DNA from: Phytopseudomonas punonensis
GTDB lineage: Bacteria; Pseudomonadota; Gammaproteobacteria; Pseudomonadales; Pseudomonadaceae
DNA length: 64,000 nt
NCBI RefSeq assembly: GCF_900142655.1
Contig: NZ_FRBQ01000001.1
Location: 932,115 to 996,114 of the forward strand
Reading direction: 5' to 3'
Shown here: positions 39,500 through 48,657 of the stretch, in pieces
How positions within the stretch are numbered: position 1 is the stretch's first letter
Layout: each line of letters opens with the position of its first letter
Made by a program: the position numbers and the translations under genes
The notes under the pieces: generated by a model
What the model saw: the letters and a program-made list of their open reading frames with translations, nothing else
Told to the model about the DNA's origin: nothing
The model's database searches: none

Positions 39500-41683
39500 A
39501 TGTCGTCCCCCTCTTTGCGCCACTCGCTGCGTCGTCTCTGGGCACTGGACAAGTTCAGCTACAGCCTGCGGGTGTTCATCGCCCTCGGTGGCAGCCTGGC
39601 GCTGTGCTGGCATCAGGGCTGGATGCACAGCCTGATACCGCTGTTTCTCGGGGTGATCGCCAGCGCCCTGGCGGAAACAGATGACAGCTGGCAGGGCCGG
39701 TTGACCGCGTTACTGGTGACGCTAGGCTGCTTCAGCGCCGCGGCCTATACCGTCGAATTCCTGTTTCCCTATCCCTGGCTGTTCGTCAGCGCCCTGGCCC
39801 TGTCGGCTTTCTCGCTGACCATGCTCGGCGCGCTCGGTGAACGCTTCGCGACCCTAGGCTCGGCAACGCTGATTCTGGCGGTCTACAGCATGATCGGCGT
39901 GGAGCAGCGCGGCGGCGTAGCCGGCCTGTGGCTTGAGCCGTTGCTGTTGGTCGCGGGAGCAGCGTGGTACGGCGTGCTTTCGGTACTTTGGCATGCGTTG
40001 TTTGCTCACCAACCGATCCAGCAAAGCCTGGCCCGGCTATTTCGCGAGCTGGATCTTTACCTCAAGCTCAAGGCGGCATTGTTCGAACCGCTGCGCCAGC
40101 TGGATGTGGAAGCACGCCGGCTCGACCTAGCCAAGCAGAACGGCCGGGTGGTAGCCGCACTCAACGCCACCAAGGAAATCATCCTGCATCGGGTCGGCAA
40201 TGGTCGGCCAGGCCCGAAAGTCAGCCGTTACCTGAAACTGTACTTTCTCGCCCAGGACATCCACGAGCGCGCCAGTTCTTCGCACTACCCCTACAACGCG
40301 CTGGCCGAAGCTTTCTTCCACAGTGACGTGATGTTCCGCTGCCAGCGCCTGCTGCGCATGCATGGCAAGGCATGCCACGCGCTGGCCCAGGCCATCGAGC
40401 TGCGTCAGCCATTCGAATACGGCGAACAGTACAGCCAGGCCCAGGCCGACCTGCAGGCGTCCCTGGAGCACCTGCGCATCCAGAGCAACCCGGCCTGGAA
40501 GCATCTATTGCGCTCGCTTGGCGCCCTGGCCGGCAACCTCGGCACGCTCGACCGCCTGCTGAGCAGCGCCAGCAACCCGGACGCTCTGGCCGAGGAACAG
40601 GACAGCTCGCTGCTCGACCGCGAACCACAATCGCTGCGTGACGTCTGGGAACGCATCCGCCTGCAGCTCACCCCGACCTCGCTGCTGTTCCGCCACGCCC
40701 TGCGCCTTTCTATCGCGCTGGCTGCGGGCTATGGCGTGCTGCACTGGATTCACCCGACTCAGGGCTACTGGATCCTGCTGACCACGCTGTTCGTCTGCCA
40801 GCCAAACTATGGCGCCACACGGATGAAACTGGTGCAGCGCATCGTCGGCACCGTACTCGGCCTGCTGCTCGGCTGGGCGCTGATCGACCTGTTCCCGGCG
40901 CAGTTGGTCCAGGCGTTCTTCGCCGTGGCGGCCGGCGTGGTGTTCTTCGCCACCCGCTCCAGTCGCTACACCGTGGCCACAGCGGCCATAACTTTGCTGG
41001 TGCTGTTCTGCTTCAACCAGGTGGGCGACGGCTACGGGCTGATCCTGCCGCGCCTGTTCGATACCCTGCTCGGCAGCCTGATCGCCGGCCTCGCTGTGTT
41101 CCTGATCCTACCGGACTGGCAGGGCCGCCGCCTGAATCGCGTGGTGGCCAATACCCTGAGCTGCAACAGCACTTACCTGCGGCAGATCATGCGCCAGTAC
41201 GCCGAAGGCAAACGCGACGACCTCGCCTATCGCCTGGCCCGGCGTAACGCGCACAACGCCGACGCTGCGCTATCGACAACGCTCGGCAACATGCTGATGG
41301 AGCCAGGCCATTTCCGGAAGGAAGCAGATATCGGCTTTCGCTTCCTGGTGCTCTCGCACACCTTGCTCAGCTACCTGTCGGGCCTTGGCGCTCACCGTGG
41401 CGAGGCGCTGCTGGCCGATGAAAAAAGCGAGCTGCCGGCCAGTGCCCAGCGCCTGGCGGACAGCCTCGACGAAATCGCCCGCGGCCTGAACGAGCTGACC
41501 CCGGTGGCCATCCAGAGCGACAGCGAAGAGCAACTTGCCGACGCCCTGGAGCAGATACCCGAAGAACTCGACGATGCGCAGCGCCTGATGCAGACCCAAC
41601 TCTCGCTGATCGCCCGACAGCTCGGCCCGCTACGCACGCTGGCCGCCCATCTTCTGAAAAATCGCACCAAGGCGGCCACCTGA
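39500..41683 (+). CDS. yccS: YccS family integral membrane protein (FUSC superfamily)
   Basis: The 727-residue product has the two-half layout of YccS/YhfK proteins. There are about six membrane helices in residues 20-165, a soluble helical domain of about 230 residues, about six more helices (about 400-540), and a second soluble domain. HPTQGYWILLTTLFVCQPNYGATRMKLVQRIVGTVLG is the typical FUSC motif. It is thought to be an efflux-type carrier related to aromatic acid exporters, but its substrate is unknown. Its stop overlaps the next gene (TGATG). Confidence 0.88.
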   Translation: MSSPSLRHSLRRLWALDKFSYSLRVFIALGGSLALCWHQGWMHSLIPLFLGVIASALAETDDSWQGRLTALLVTLGCFSAAAYTVEFLFPYPWLFVSALALSAFSLTMLGALGERFATLGSATLILAVYSMIGVEQRGGVAGLWLEPLLLVAGAAWYGVLSVLWHALFAHQPIQQSLARLFRELDLYLKLKAALFEPLRQLDVEARRLDLAKQNGRVVAALNATKEIILHRVGNGRPGPKVSRYLKLYFLAQDIHERASSSHYPYNALAEAFFHSDVMFRCQRLLRMHGKACHALAQAIELRQPFEYGEQYSQAQADLQASLEHLRIQSNPAWKHLLRSLGALAGNLGTLDRLLSSASNPDALAEEQDSSLLDREPQSLRDVWERIRLQLTPTSLLFRHALRLSIALAAGYGVLHWIHPTQGYWILLTTLFVCQPNYGATRMKLVQRIVGTVLGLLLGWALIDLFPAQLVQAFFAVAAGVVFFATRSSRYTVATAAITLLVLFCFNQVGDGYGLILPRLFDTLLGSLIAGLAVFLILPDWQGRRLNRVVANTLSCNSTYLRQIMRQYAEGKRDDLAYRLARRNAHNADAALSTTLGNMLMEPGHFRKEADIGFRFLVLSHTLLSYLSGLGAHRGEALLADEKSELPASAQRLADSLDEIARGLNELTPVAIQSDSEEQLADALEQIPEELDDAQRLMQTQLSLIARQLGPLRTLAAHLLKNRTKAAT

Positions 41684-42165
41684 TGGACAAGCAATCCATC
41701 GTTCAGCAGGTCATCGAGCACCTGACCGGTGACCTGTCTGCCGCCGAGCAGGCCGCCCGGGTTGCCCATGAGACCGCGACCCACGAAGAGAACATCGCCG
41801 AGAACAAATACGACACCCTGGGCCTGGAGGCCGCCTACCTGGCTGCTGGCCAGGCACGCCGTGTAGAGGAAATCGGCCTGACGTTACGGGCCTGGCGGCA
41901 GTTGCAATTAAGGCCTTTCGACGCAGCCCTGGGCATCCGCCTCACGGCGCTGATGTTGCTGGCCGATGAAAACGGCGGGGAGCAGTGGCTGTTCCTCGGC
42001 CCGGAGGGCGCGGCCACCAAGGTGCACGCCCTGCAGCGGGAAATTCTCGTACTCAGCCCGAACGCGCCACTCGGCCAACGCCTGCTGGGCCGTCAGCCCG
42101 GCGATGAAATCGAGTTAAAGATCGCGGGCCGAGTACAGCATCACGAGATCATCGAAGCGCACTGA
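41683..42165 (+). CDS. GreA/GreB-like transcription factor family protein
   Basis: The 160-residue product has an N-terminal coiled coil (residues 5-60, with SAAEQAARVAHETATHEENIAENKYDTLGLEAAY) and a C-terminal FKBP-like GreA/B domain (LLADENGGEQWLFLGPEGA, LVLSPNAPLGQRLLGRQPGDEIEL). It is clearly not GreA or GreB themselves. The helix tip keeps acidic residues (HEENIAENKYD), so binding in the RNA polymerase secondary channel is possible. It is translationally coupled to yccS, which is an unexplained pairing. Confidence 0.8.
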   Translation: MDKQSIVQQVIEHLTGDLSAAEQAARVAHETATHEENIAENKYDTLGLEAAYLAAGQARRVEEIGLTLRAWRQLQLRPFDAALGIRLTALMLLADENGGEQWLFLGPEGAATKVHALQREILVLSPNAPLGQRLLGRQPGDEIELKIAGRVQHHEIIEAH

Positions 42166-42180
42166 ACAGCGCCTAAGGCA

Positions 42181-42687
42181 TCACGCTGGCGTATTCGACT
42201 GCAGGTCACGCCAGGTCAGGTACAGGCGCAGGTCGAACTCCAGCTGCTGGTAGCCCGGCAGCATGTATTCGCAGAGATTGTAGAACGCCTTGTTGTGATC
42301 GTTTTCCTTCAGGTGCGCCAGCTCGTGGACAACGATCATCTGCAGGAACTGCGGCGCCGCTTCACGAAACAGCGAGGCGACACGAATCTCTTTCTTGGCC
42401 TTGAGCTTGCCGCCTTGCACCCGCGAGATGGTGGTATGCAAGCCGAGTGCGCGATGGGTGAGATCGAGGCGATTGTCGAACAGCACCTTGTCGATGGCCG
42501 GCGCGTTCTTCAAGTGTTCCTGCTTGAGCGCCATGACGTAGGCGTACAACGCCTTGTCACTCTGGATCGCGTGGCGGCCCTCGTAACGCTGCGCCAGGTA
42601 ATCACCCAGGCGCTCGCCAGCGATCATCTGGCGGACTTGCTCCTGCAAGGAGGCGGGGTAACCCTGGAGATACTTCAGCGGCGTCAT
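42181..42687 (-). CDS. YgjP-like zinc metallopeptidase (M48-related, DUF45)
   Basis: The 168-residue product contains the zinc motif HELAHLKENDH (VVHELAHLKENDHNKAFY), matching the YgjP/WLM-type peptidase fold. No signal peptide or membrane segment is seen, so it is cytoplasmic. The substrate is unknown. It is separated from the sugar dehydrogenase gene upstream by an inverted repeat and converges with the GreA/B-like gene. Confidence 0.85.
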   Translation of the reverse strand: MTPLKYLQGYPASLQEQVRQMIAGERLGDYLAQRYEGRHAIQSDKALYAYVMALKQEHLKNAPAIDKVLFDNRLDLTHRALGLHTTISRVQGGKLKAKKEIRVASLFREAAPQFLQMIVVHELAHLKENDHNKAFYNLCEYMLPGYQQLEFDLRLYLTWRDLQSNTPA

Positions 42688-42729
42688 GTTCGTTCACGGT
42701 GAAAGGCTGGCGGCAGATTATGCCTTAAC

Positions 42730-42793
42730 GTAGGGTCTGTTACCGTTTCAACGCGAGCCGCGTTGCCGTGCGTGAAACGGCAACAGACCCTAC
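42730..42793 (-). repeat. Long inverted repeat overlapping the sugar dehydrogenase stop codon
   Basis: The 21-base arms at 42730-42750 (starting GTAGGGTCTGTTACC) and 42773-42793 are complementary except for one position, around a 22-base loop. The right arm includes the stop codon of the PQQ-type dehydrogenase gene. It probably ends or stabilises that transcript, and it may be one copy of a dispersed extragenic family. Confidence 0.6.
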
Positions 42794-43905
42794 AGCGGCA
42801 CGACCCGCAGCAGGCGGCCATCCTCGCTGTCGGTGAGCAGATATAGCGCTCCATCCGGCCCGTCGTATACGCCGCGAACGCGTTCGTCCAACTCCTGGAA
42901 CAGAATGTCCTCGCCCGCCAAACGCCCTTTCTCCAGACGCACCCTGCGCACGCTCTTTTCCTTGAGGGTGGAGACGAACAGGTCGCCCTGCCAATGCGGG
43001 AAACGATCGCCGGTATAAAGTGCCAGCCCGGACGGAGCCACCGATGGCGTCCAGTGCAGTTCCGGCGACAGATAGCCAGGCAGCTCGGTGAATGGCGTGA
43101 CCATCGCGGCAGTGTAATCGACACCAAAGGATGCCAACGGCCAACCGTAGTTCCCGCCAGGCTGCAGCAGGTTCAGCTCGTCGCCTCCCTTGGGACCGTG
43201 TTCGTGACTGTACAGGCGCTTGCGCTGGCGATCGTAGACGATGCCCTGCACGTTGCGGTGACCCAGGCTGTAGATCTCCTTGGCAGCGCCGGGCTGACTG
43301 CGCAATGGGTTGTCTGCGGGGATGCTGCCGTCACGATTGAGGCGCACGGTTTTGCCCAGGTGATTGGCCGGGTTCTGCGCCTGCTCACGCCAATCGAAGC
43401 CATCACCCAATGTCAGCACCAGCGTATCGTCAGGCAGAAAGGCGATGCGCCCGCCGTAATGCGAGGCGCCGGCCCTGGCCGGCTGGGCGGTGAACAGCAC
43501 TTCGAAGTCGCGCAGCTCACCGTCAACCAAACGAGCACGGGCCAGTCGCGTGTTGTTGGCATCGATATCGCCATGGGCGTAGCTCAGATAAATCCACGGG
43601 TCCGTGGCGAAGTGCGGATCCAGCGCCACCTCCATCAAGCCGGCTTGAGTGGCCACGAAGGGCGTCGGCATTCCGCGCACGGGCTCAGCCTGCAGCTTGC
43701 CCCCAGCATCGATCAGGCGCAGCTGCCCGGTGCGTTCGGTGACCAGCATGCGGCCATCGGGCAGGAACGCCAACGACCAGGGATGCGCCAGCCCGTCGGT
43801 GACGGTCTCGATCCGATAATCGGCGTGAACCAGCGCTGCCGCACACAGCCCCACCACTAGCAAGGCAGCTTTCAACATCACACCTTTGTTTGGAGAAGCG
43901 TTCAT
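42790..43905 (-). CDS. PQQ-dependent sugar dehydrogenase (soluble aldose dehydrogenase type)
   Basis: The 371-residue product has a signal peptide (ending AAALVHA) and the six-bladed propeller of the YliI/soluble glucose dehydrogenase family: TDGLAHPWSLAFLPDGRMLVTERTGQLR, ASHYGGRIAFLPDDTLVLTLGD, LGHRNVQGI, HGPKGGDELNLLQPGGNYGWP and SVAPSGLALYTG. It likely oxidises an aldose in the periplasm using PQQ. ATG 43905 overlaps the upstream stop (TGATG); ATG 43878, with AAAGG before it, is also possible and keeps the signal peptide. Confidence 0.87.
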   Translation of the reverse strand: MNASPNKGVMLKAALLVVGLCAAALVHADYRIETVTDGLAHPWSLAFLPDGRMLVTERTGQLRLIDAGGKLQAEPVRGMPTPFVATQAGLMEVALDPHFATDPWIYLSYAHGDIDANNTRLARARLVDGELRDFEVLFTAQPARAGASHYGGRIAFLPDDTLVLTLGDGFDWREQAQNPANHLGKTVRLNRDGSIPADNPLRSQPGAAKEIYSLGHRNVQGIVYDRQRKRLYSHEHGPKGGDELNLLQPGGNYGWPLASFGVDYTAAMVTPFTELPGYLSPELHWTPSVAPSGLALYTGDRFPHWQGDLFVSTLKEKSVRRVRLEKGRLAGEDILFQELDERVRGVYDGPDGALYLLTDSEDGRLLRVVPL

Positions 43906-44360
43906 CAGCGCGAGGCGCCGCTGTAACGCGCGAACACCAGGCCACCCAGGCTGCCGCAAAGCATCAGCGCCAGCGTGCCGGCCAAGGTGCGATTGGCACC
44001 GATCAGGGTCGGCATCGGCGCGAGGGCATTGGCTGTGGTGAGCGCCAGCCAAACCGCCAAGGCTCCAGCGAGAGAAAACGCCAGCCAGCGCAACAGGCCG
44101 CAAACCGGCGCCGCCCAGGCGGTAAATGGCAACGCGACGATGAACGCAGCGATCACCAGGGCAGCGAAAGTAGGGCTGAAACCCAGCAGATCATGCAAGG
44201 TGGCTTGCGCGCGAACACCCGGAGAAATACTGGCGCCGAGCTGCTGTAGAGCGGCGAGATTGAACTGGGTCTGGACGATGCTGCCAAGCAGGGTGGCGAC
44301 GAGAACGGCCAAGCCGAACGGCAGCCAGAGGCGAGAGTTTTGAGGCATGGGAGCCGACAT
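43905..44360 (-). CDS. Four-helix membrane protein of unknown function
   Basis: The 151-residue product has four hydrophobic segments (about residues 14-34, 63-83, 90-110 and 122-142) and a short soluble loop with TLHDLLGFSPTF. I do not recognise a family beyond conserved inner-membrane proteins of pseudomonads. It overlaps the sugar dehydrogenase start, so the two are likely made together. The start could be ATG 44360 or ATG 44348. Confidence 0.7.
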   Translation of the reverse strand: MSAPMPQNSRLWLPFGLAVLVATLLGSIVQTQFNLAALQQLGASISPGVRAQATLHDLLGFSPTFAALVIAAFIVALPFTAWAAPVCGLLRWLAFSLAGALAVWLALTTANALAPMPTLIGANRTLAGTLALMLCGSLGGLVFARYSGASR

Positions 44361-44517
44361 CCTGAAGCGCGTGGCGGCAGTATGGCGCAGCACCCGCAAC
44401 ATGGCGGCACAGGAGTTTTACATGGTTTTACGCAGCGGAAGGAAATCGCGGCGAGAGCAAAGATTGCTGCCAGCACCGATCATCATTCGCAGCCCTAAGC
44501 ACAGAAAGCAGCCGCAT

Positions 44518-44555
44518 AAAAAAGCCGCTTGCCCATCACGGGCAAGCGGCTTTTT
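44518..44555 (-). terminator. Terminator after fda
   Basis: AAAAAGCCGCTTGCCC (44519-44534) and GGGCAAGCGGCTTTTT (44540-44555) form a perfect 16-bp stem with a 5-base loop. It lies about 20 bases after the fda stop on the minus strand, with a T-run on that strand. Confidence 0.9.
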
Positions 44556-44576
44556 AGGTTGTGCTAAACGCTCTGA

Positions 44577-45641
44577 TCAGTTGATCTTGGCGGCCAACTC
44601 ACCTTTGGCGTAATGCTGGAACATGCCTTCCAGGGAGATCGGTTTGATCTTCGAGGCGTTGCCGGCGGTGCCGAAGGCTTCGTAGCGAGCGATGCAGATA
44701 TCGCGCATGGCGGTGATGGTATGGGCGAAATATTTGCGCGGGTCGAACTCGCTCGGGTGCTCGGCCAGGAAGCGGCGAATGGCACCGGTGGAGGCCAGGC
44801 GCAGGTCGGTGTCGATGTTGACCTTGCGCACGCCGTACTTGATGCCTTCGACGATTTCGTCGACCGGCACGCCGTAGGTTTCTTTGATCTCGCCACCATG
44901 CTCGTTGATGATCGCCAGCCAATCCTGCGGTACCGAGCTGGAACCGTGCATCACCAGGTGAGTGTTAGGGATGCGTTTGTGGATCGCCTTGATGCGCTCG
45001 ATCGACAGCACGTCACCGGTAGGCGGCTTGGTGAACTTGTAAGCGCCGTGGCTGGTGCCAATGGCGATGGCCAGGGCATCGACTTGGGTCTTCTTGACGA
45101 AGTCAGCCGCTTCTTCCGGGTCGGTCAGCAGTTGGCTGTGGTCGAGCACGCCCTCTGCACCAACGCCGTCTTCTTCACCGGCCATACCGGTTTCCAGGCT
45201 ACCCAGGCAGCCCAGCTCACCTTCAACCGACACGCCGCAGGCGTGAGCGAAGGCAACCGTCTGCTGCGTGACGCGCACGTTGTACTCGTAGTCGGCCGGG
45301 GTTTTACCGTCTTCTTTCAGCGAGCCGTCCATCATTACCGAGCTGAAGCCCAGTTGAATGGAGCGCTGGCAGATGTCCGGGCTGGTGCCGTGATCCTGAT
45401 GCATGCACACCGGGATGTGCGGGAATTCTTCGATGGCAGCGAGGATCAGGTGACGCAGGAACGGCGCGCCAGCATATTTGCGAGCACCAGCGGAGGCCTG
45501 GACGATGACCGGCGAATCGGTCTTGTCGGCGGCTTCCATGATGGCGCGCATCTGCTCGAGGTTGTTGACGTTGAAAGCCGGCACGCCGTAGCCGAATTCG
45601 GCGGCGTGGTCGAGCATCTGGCGCATGCTGATAAGTGCCAT
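44577..45641 (-). CDS. fda: Class II fructose-bisphosphate aldolase
   Basis: The enzyme splits or joins fructose-1,6-bisphosphate, mainly for gluconeogenesis in Pseudomonas. The 354-residue product is the zinc-dependent type: [10 protein letters not shown] supplies a zinc histidine and the catalytic aspartate, [12 protein letters not shown] carries the zinc glutamate, and TSHGAYK and VMHGSSSV hold further metal and phosphate contacts. It is the last gene of the tktA-epd-pgk-(two lipoproteins)-fda row. Confidence 0.96.
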   Translation of the reverse strand: MALISMRQMLDHAAEFGYGVPAFNVNNLEQMRAIMEAADKTDSPVIVQASAGARKYAGAPFLRHLILAAIEEFPHIPVCMHQDHGTSPDICQRSIQLGFSSVMMDGSLKEDGKTPADYEYNVRVTQQTVAFAHACGVSVEGELGCLGSLETGMAGEEDGVGAEGVLDHSQLLTDPEEAADFVKKTQVDALAIAIGTSHGAYKFTKPPTGDVLSIERIKAIHKRIPNTHLVMHGSSSVPQDWLAIINEHGGEIKETYGVPVDEIVEGIKYGVRKVNIDTDLRLASTGAIRRFLAEHPSEFDPRKYFAHTITAMRDICIARYEAFGTAGNASKIKPISLEGMFQHYAKGELAAKIN

Positions 45642-45742
45642 GTTTTGCTATCTCCCGATAGGGCTCGTGAATCGTGCAAGCCTGCCGCAGCGGCAGGCTC
45701 TGTTCAAATTTCCGCGAGCGACAATGGCCGCTCGCTCGTCAT

Positions 45743-46072
45743 TCAGGGCGCCTTGCAGCCACGCCCCAGCAAATCATCATTGGCGGTGCGGTAGACCAAG
45801 CCTTCCTCGCCCTTGGCATGGAAGGACAGCGTACCGTCGCTGTACAACTCACCGGAGCCGGAAGGCTCCAGGCTCAAACGATGGACGACATCGCTGCCAC
45901 CCATGCGCACATCGACCTTTTCATGGGCCGGATCGGCGTAACGCCAGAACACTTCAGCCTGGCTGTCACAGACCCAGCGATTCCATTGCTGGCTCTCGGC
46001 GTAGTCCTTGCCGGCACAACCGGTGAGCATGGCCAGGCCGAGCAACGCACCAGCACATTTATAACGGTTCAT
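45743..46072 (-). CDS. MliC family lipoprotein (putative C-type lysozyme inhibitor)
   Basis: The 109-residue product starts with a lipoprotein signal peptide ending in LTGC (C at 19). The mature part matches the MliC domain, an eight-stranded barrel with WVCDSQAEVFWRY, SLEPSGSGELYSDGTLSFHAKGEEGLV and a final cysteine, probably in a disulfide. The family blocks C-type lysozyme at the outer membrane. Which lysozyme this one acts on, if any, is not known. It lies between pgk and fda. Confidence 0.82.
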   Translation of the reverse strand: MNRYKCAGALLGLAMLTGCAGKDYAESQQWNRWVCDSQAEVFWRYADPAHEKVDVRMGGSDVVHRLSLEPSGSGELYSDGTLSFHAKGEEGLVYRTANDDLLGRGCKAP

Positions 46073-46087
46073 CGCACTCTCCTTGTT

Positions 46088-46282
46088 CTAGCAGTTTTGC
46101 TCGCCTACAGGCGGCGTCGAGTCACCGGTACTGTGCCCTTCGATGCGCTGATCTTCGCGCGTAGTGGGCAGATCGATTTCCGCCGGCTTCAACACACTGC
46201 ACGCATCATCGCGTGTCGATCCACCACCTGCACATCCGCCAAGAACCACACACACCATCAGTACCAAGGCTGCGTTACGCAT
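46088..46282 (-). CDS. Small lipoprotein of unknown function
   Basis: The 64-residue product has a lipobox LGGC after MRNAALVLMVCVV. The short mature part contains CSVLKPAEIDLPTTREDQRIEGHSTGDSTPPVGEQNC, with two cysteines that may pair. I do not recognise a family. It lies just after pgk and 15 bases before the MliC-like gene, so all are probably cotranscribed. P. aeruginosa has two small genes in the same place. Confidence 0.75.
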   Translation of the reverse strand: MRNAALVLMVCVVLGGCAGGGSTRDDACSVLKPAEIDLPTTREDQRIEGHSTGDSTPPVGEQNC

Positions 46283-46351
46283 GAGGTCACTCCTTGCTGG
46301 CTAATTTCCATACAAGGTAATGACCGCCTGCGCCGGCCAAGGTTTAGCCGT

Positions 46352-47521
46352 TTACTTGGCTGCGCGCTGCTGCAGCACTTCAACCGCTGGCAAGATTTTG
46401 CCTTCGACGAACTCGAGGAACGCACCGCCGCCGGTGGAAATATAGGAAATGCGCTCGGCCACGTCGTACTTGTCGATGGCTGCCAAGGTGTCACCACCAC
46501 CAGCAATCGAGAACGCTGGACTTTCGGCGATGGCTAGGGCCAGGGCCTTGGTACCTTCCCCGAACTGGTCGAACTCGAACACGCCGACCGGACCGTTCCA
46601 TAGAATGGTCTTCGAGGCCTTGAGCAGCTCGGCGAATTGCGCGGCGGTTTGCGGACCGATGTCGAGAATCATGTCGTCGTCAGCGACGTCAGCTACGGCC
46701 TTGACGGTCGCGGTAGCGGCTTCGGAGAACTCCTTGGCGACCACTACATCGACTGGCAGCGGCACGCTGACCTTGGCGGCGATGGCCTTGGCAGTGTCAA
46801 CCAGATCAGCTTCGTACAGCGACTTGCCGACCGGGTAACCGGCCGCGGCGAGGAAGGTGTTGGCGATGCCACCACCAACGATCAGCTGATCGCAGATGCT
46901 GCTGAGACTGTTCAGCACGTCCAGCTTGGTCGACACCTTGGAGCCGGCAACGATTGCGGCCATCGGCTGAGCCGGTGCGCCCAGGGCCTTGCCCAGCGCA
47001 TCGAGCTCGGCAGCCAGCAGCGGGCCGGCAGCGGCAACCTTAGCGAACTTGGCTACGCCATGGGTCGAACCCTCGGCGCGGTGCGCGGTACCGAAGGCGT
47101 CCATCACGAATACGTCGCACAGGGCGGCATATTGCTGGGCCAGCTCATCGGCGTTTTTCTTCTCGCCCTTGTTGAAACGTACGTTCTCGAACAGCACCAG
47201 ATCACCGGCTTTAAGCTCGACGCCGTCGAGGTAATCCTTGATCAGCGGCACGTCACGGCCCAGGGCTTTGCTCAGGTAGGAAGCCACTGGCGCCAGGCTG
47301 TTCTCTTCGCTGAATTCGCCTTCGGTCGGGCGGCCAAGATGCGAGCAGACCATCACTGCGGCGCCTTTTTCCAGGGCCAGCTTGATGGTCGGCAGTGCGG
47401 CGAGAATACGCGCATCGCTCTTTACCACGCCGTCTTTGACCGGCACGTTGAGGTCTTCACGGATCAGCACGCGCTTGCCTTGCAGATCAAGGTCGGCCAT
47501 TTTCGCGATGTTCAGGGTCAT
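46352..47521 (-). CDS. pgk: Phosphoglycerate kinase
   Basis: Pgk exchanges phosphate between 1,3-bisphosphoglycerate and ADP. The 389-residue product has the N-terminal domain signature [14 protein letters not shown], the basic patch SHLGRPTEG, the hinge and nucleotide-binding segments [11 protein letters not shown] and [15 protein letters not shown], and the C-terminal [13 protein letters not shown] and [16 protein letters not shown] 47521 has AAGGA eight bases upstream. It lies 4 bases after the epd stop. Confidence 0.96.
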   Translation of the reverse strand: MTLNIAKMADLDLQGKRVLIREDLNVPVKDGVVKSDARILAALPTIKLALEKGAAVMVCSHLGRPTEGEFSEENSLAPVASYLSKALGRDVPLIKDYLDGVELKAGDLVLFENVRFNKGEKKNADELAQQYAALCDVFVMDAFGTAHRAEGSTHGVAKFAKVAAAGPLLAAELDALGKALGAPAQPMAAIVAGSKVSTKLDVLNSLSSICDQLIVGGGIANTFLAAAGYPVGKSLYEADLVDTAKAIAAKVSVPLPVDVVVAKEFSEAATATVKAVADVADDDMILDIGPQTAAQFAELLKASKTILWNGPVGVFEFDQFGEGTKALALAIAESPAFSIAGGGDTLAAIDKYDVAERISYISTGGGAFLEFVEGKILPAVEVLQQRAAK

Positions 47522-47525
47522 TGAG

Positions 47526-48590
47526 TCAGTCCTTAACAGGGGCTGGTGATAAGTGAGCGGCGGCATCGAGATAATGCACAGCCATGTCGAGCATTCTGTT
47601 GGCGAAGCCCCATTCGTTGTCGAACCAGGCCAGCAGGTTGACCAGGAGTGGCCCGGAAACCCGCGTCTGACTGCCGTCGACGATGGCCGAATGGGGATCA
47701 TGGTTGAAGTCGCAACTGGCGTGCGGCAACTCGGTGTACGCCAGCAGACCTTGCAGCGGCCCCTGTTCGGCGGCCTGTCGCAAGATCCGGTTGATCTCTT
47801 CGGCACTGGTATCGCGGGCGGTCTGCAAGGTGATATCCAGGCAGGACACGTTGACCGTCGGCACCCGAATGGCTTTGGCCTGAATTCGTCCGGCAAGTTC
47901 CGGCAGCAGGCGTTCGATGCCGCGAGCCAGGCCCGTGGACACCGGAATCACCGACTGGAACGCCGAACGCGTACGGCGCAGGTCTTCGTCGTGATAGGCA
48001 TCGATCACCGGCTGGTCGTTCATCGCCGAGTGGATGGTGGTGATGGATATGTAGTCCAGCCCCACCGCCTCGTTCAGCAGCTTGAGCAGCGGCACGCCGC
48101 AGTTGGTGGTGCACGAGGCGTTGGATACCAGACGCTCGCGGCCGGTCAGGCACTGCTGGTTGACGCCGTAAACCACCGTAGCGTCGACATCGCTGTCGCT
48201 GGCCATCGGCTGCGACAGCAATACCCGCGGTGCCCCCGCCTGCAGAAAACGCTCGGCCTGCTCACGAGTGGTGTACTGGCCAGAGCACTCAAGTAACAGG
48301 TCGATATCCAACGCTGCCCAGTCGACGCCCTCGGGCTCGCGCTGACGCAGAACCTGCACCGGCTTGCCATTAATGTGCAGATGATCACCCGCCACTTTCA
48401 CCTCACCGGGAAAGCGCCCATGAGTGGAGTCAAAGCGAGTCAGGTATTCGATACTGGCCTGATCGGCCAGGTCATTGAGCGCGACGATCTGCAAACGCGC
48501 CTCGCCCACCCGCTCGTGCAAGGCACGCAGCACGCAACGGCCGATGCGGCCATAGCCGTTCAGGGCAACGCGGTAAGGGCGATGGGACAT
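47526..48590 (-). CDS. epd: Erythrose-4-phosphate dehydrogenase (Epd/GapB)
   Basis: Epd oxidises erythrose-4-phosphate toward 4-phosphoerythronate, feeding pyridoxal phosphate synthesis. It belongs to the glyceraldehyde-3-phosphate dehydrogenase fold. The 354-residue product has [14 protein letters not shown] for NAD binding, the catalytic C160 in SNASCTTNC and the histidine in [11 protein letters not shown]. The ATHTYT-type variant is absent, as expected for Epd. Its place between tktA and pgk matches P. aeruginosa. A bifunctional role as a GAPDH cannot be excluded. Confidence 0.92.
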   Translation of the reverse strand: MSHRPYRVALNGYGRIGRCVLRALHERVGEARLQIVALNDLADQASIEYLTRFDSTHGRFPGEVKVAGDHLHINGKPVQVLRQREPEGVDWAALDIDLLLECSGQYTTREQAERFLQAGAPRVLLSQPMASDSDVDATVVYGVNQQCLTGRERLVSNASCTTNCGVPLLKLLNEAVGLDYISITTIHSAMNDQPVIDAYHDEDLRRTRSAFQSVIPVSTGLARGIERLLPELAGRIQAKAIRVPTVNVSCLDITLQTARDTSAEEINRILRQAAEQGPLQGLLAYTELPHASCDFNHDPHSAIVDGSQTRVSGPLLVNLLAWFDNEWGFANRMLDMAVHYLDAAAHLSPAPVKD

Positions 48591-48657
48591 GGCGATCTCG
48601 GAGCGAGTCGAGCATGAACCAGGGCGAACCGCGCAGGTTCGCCCTGGCTGACGAGGG

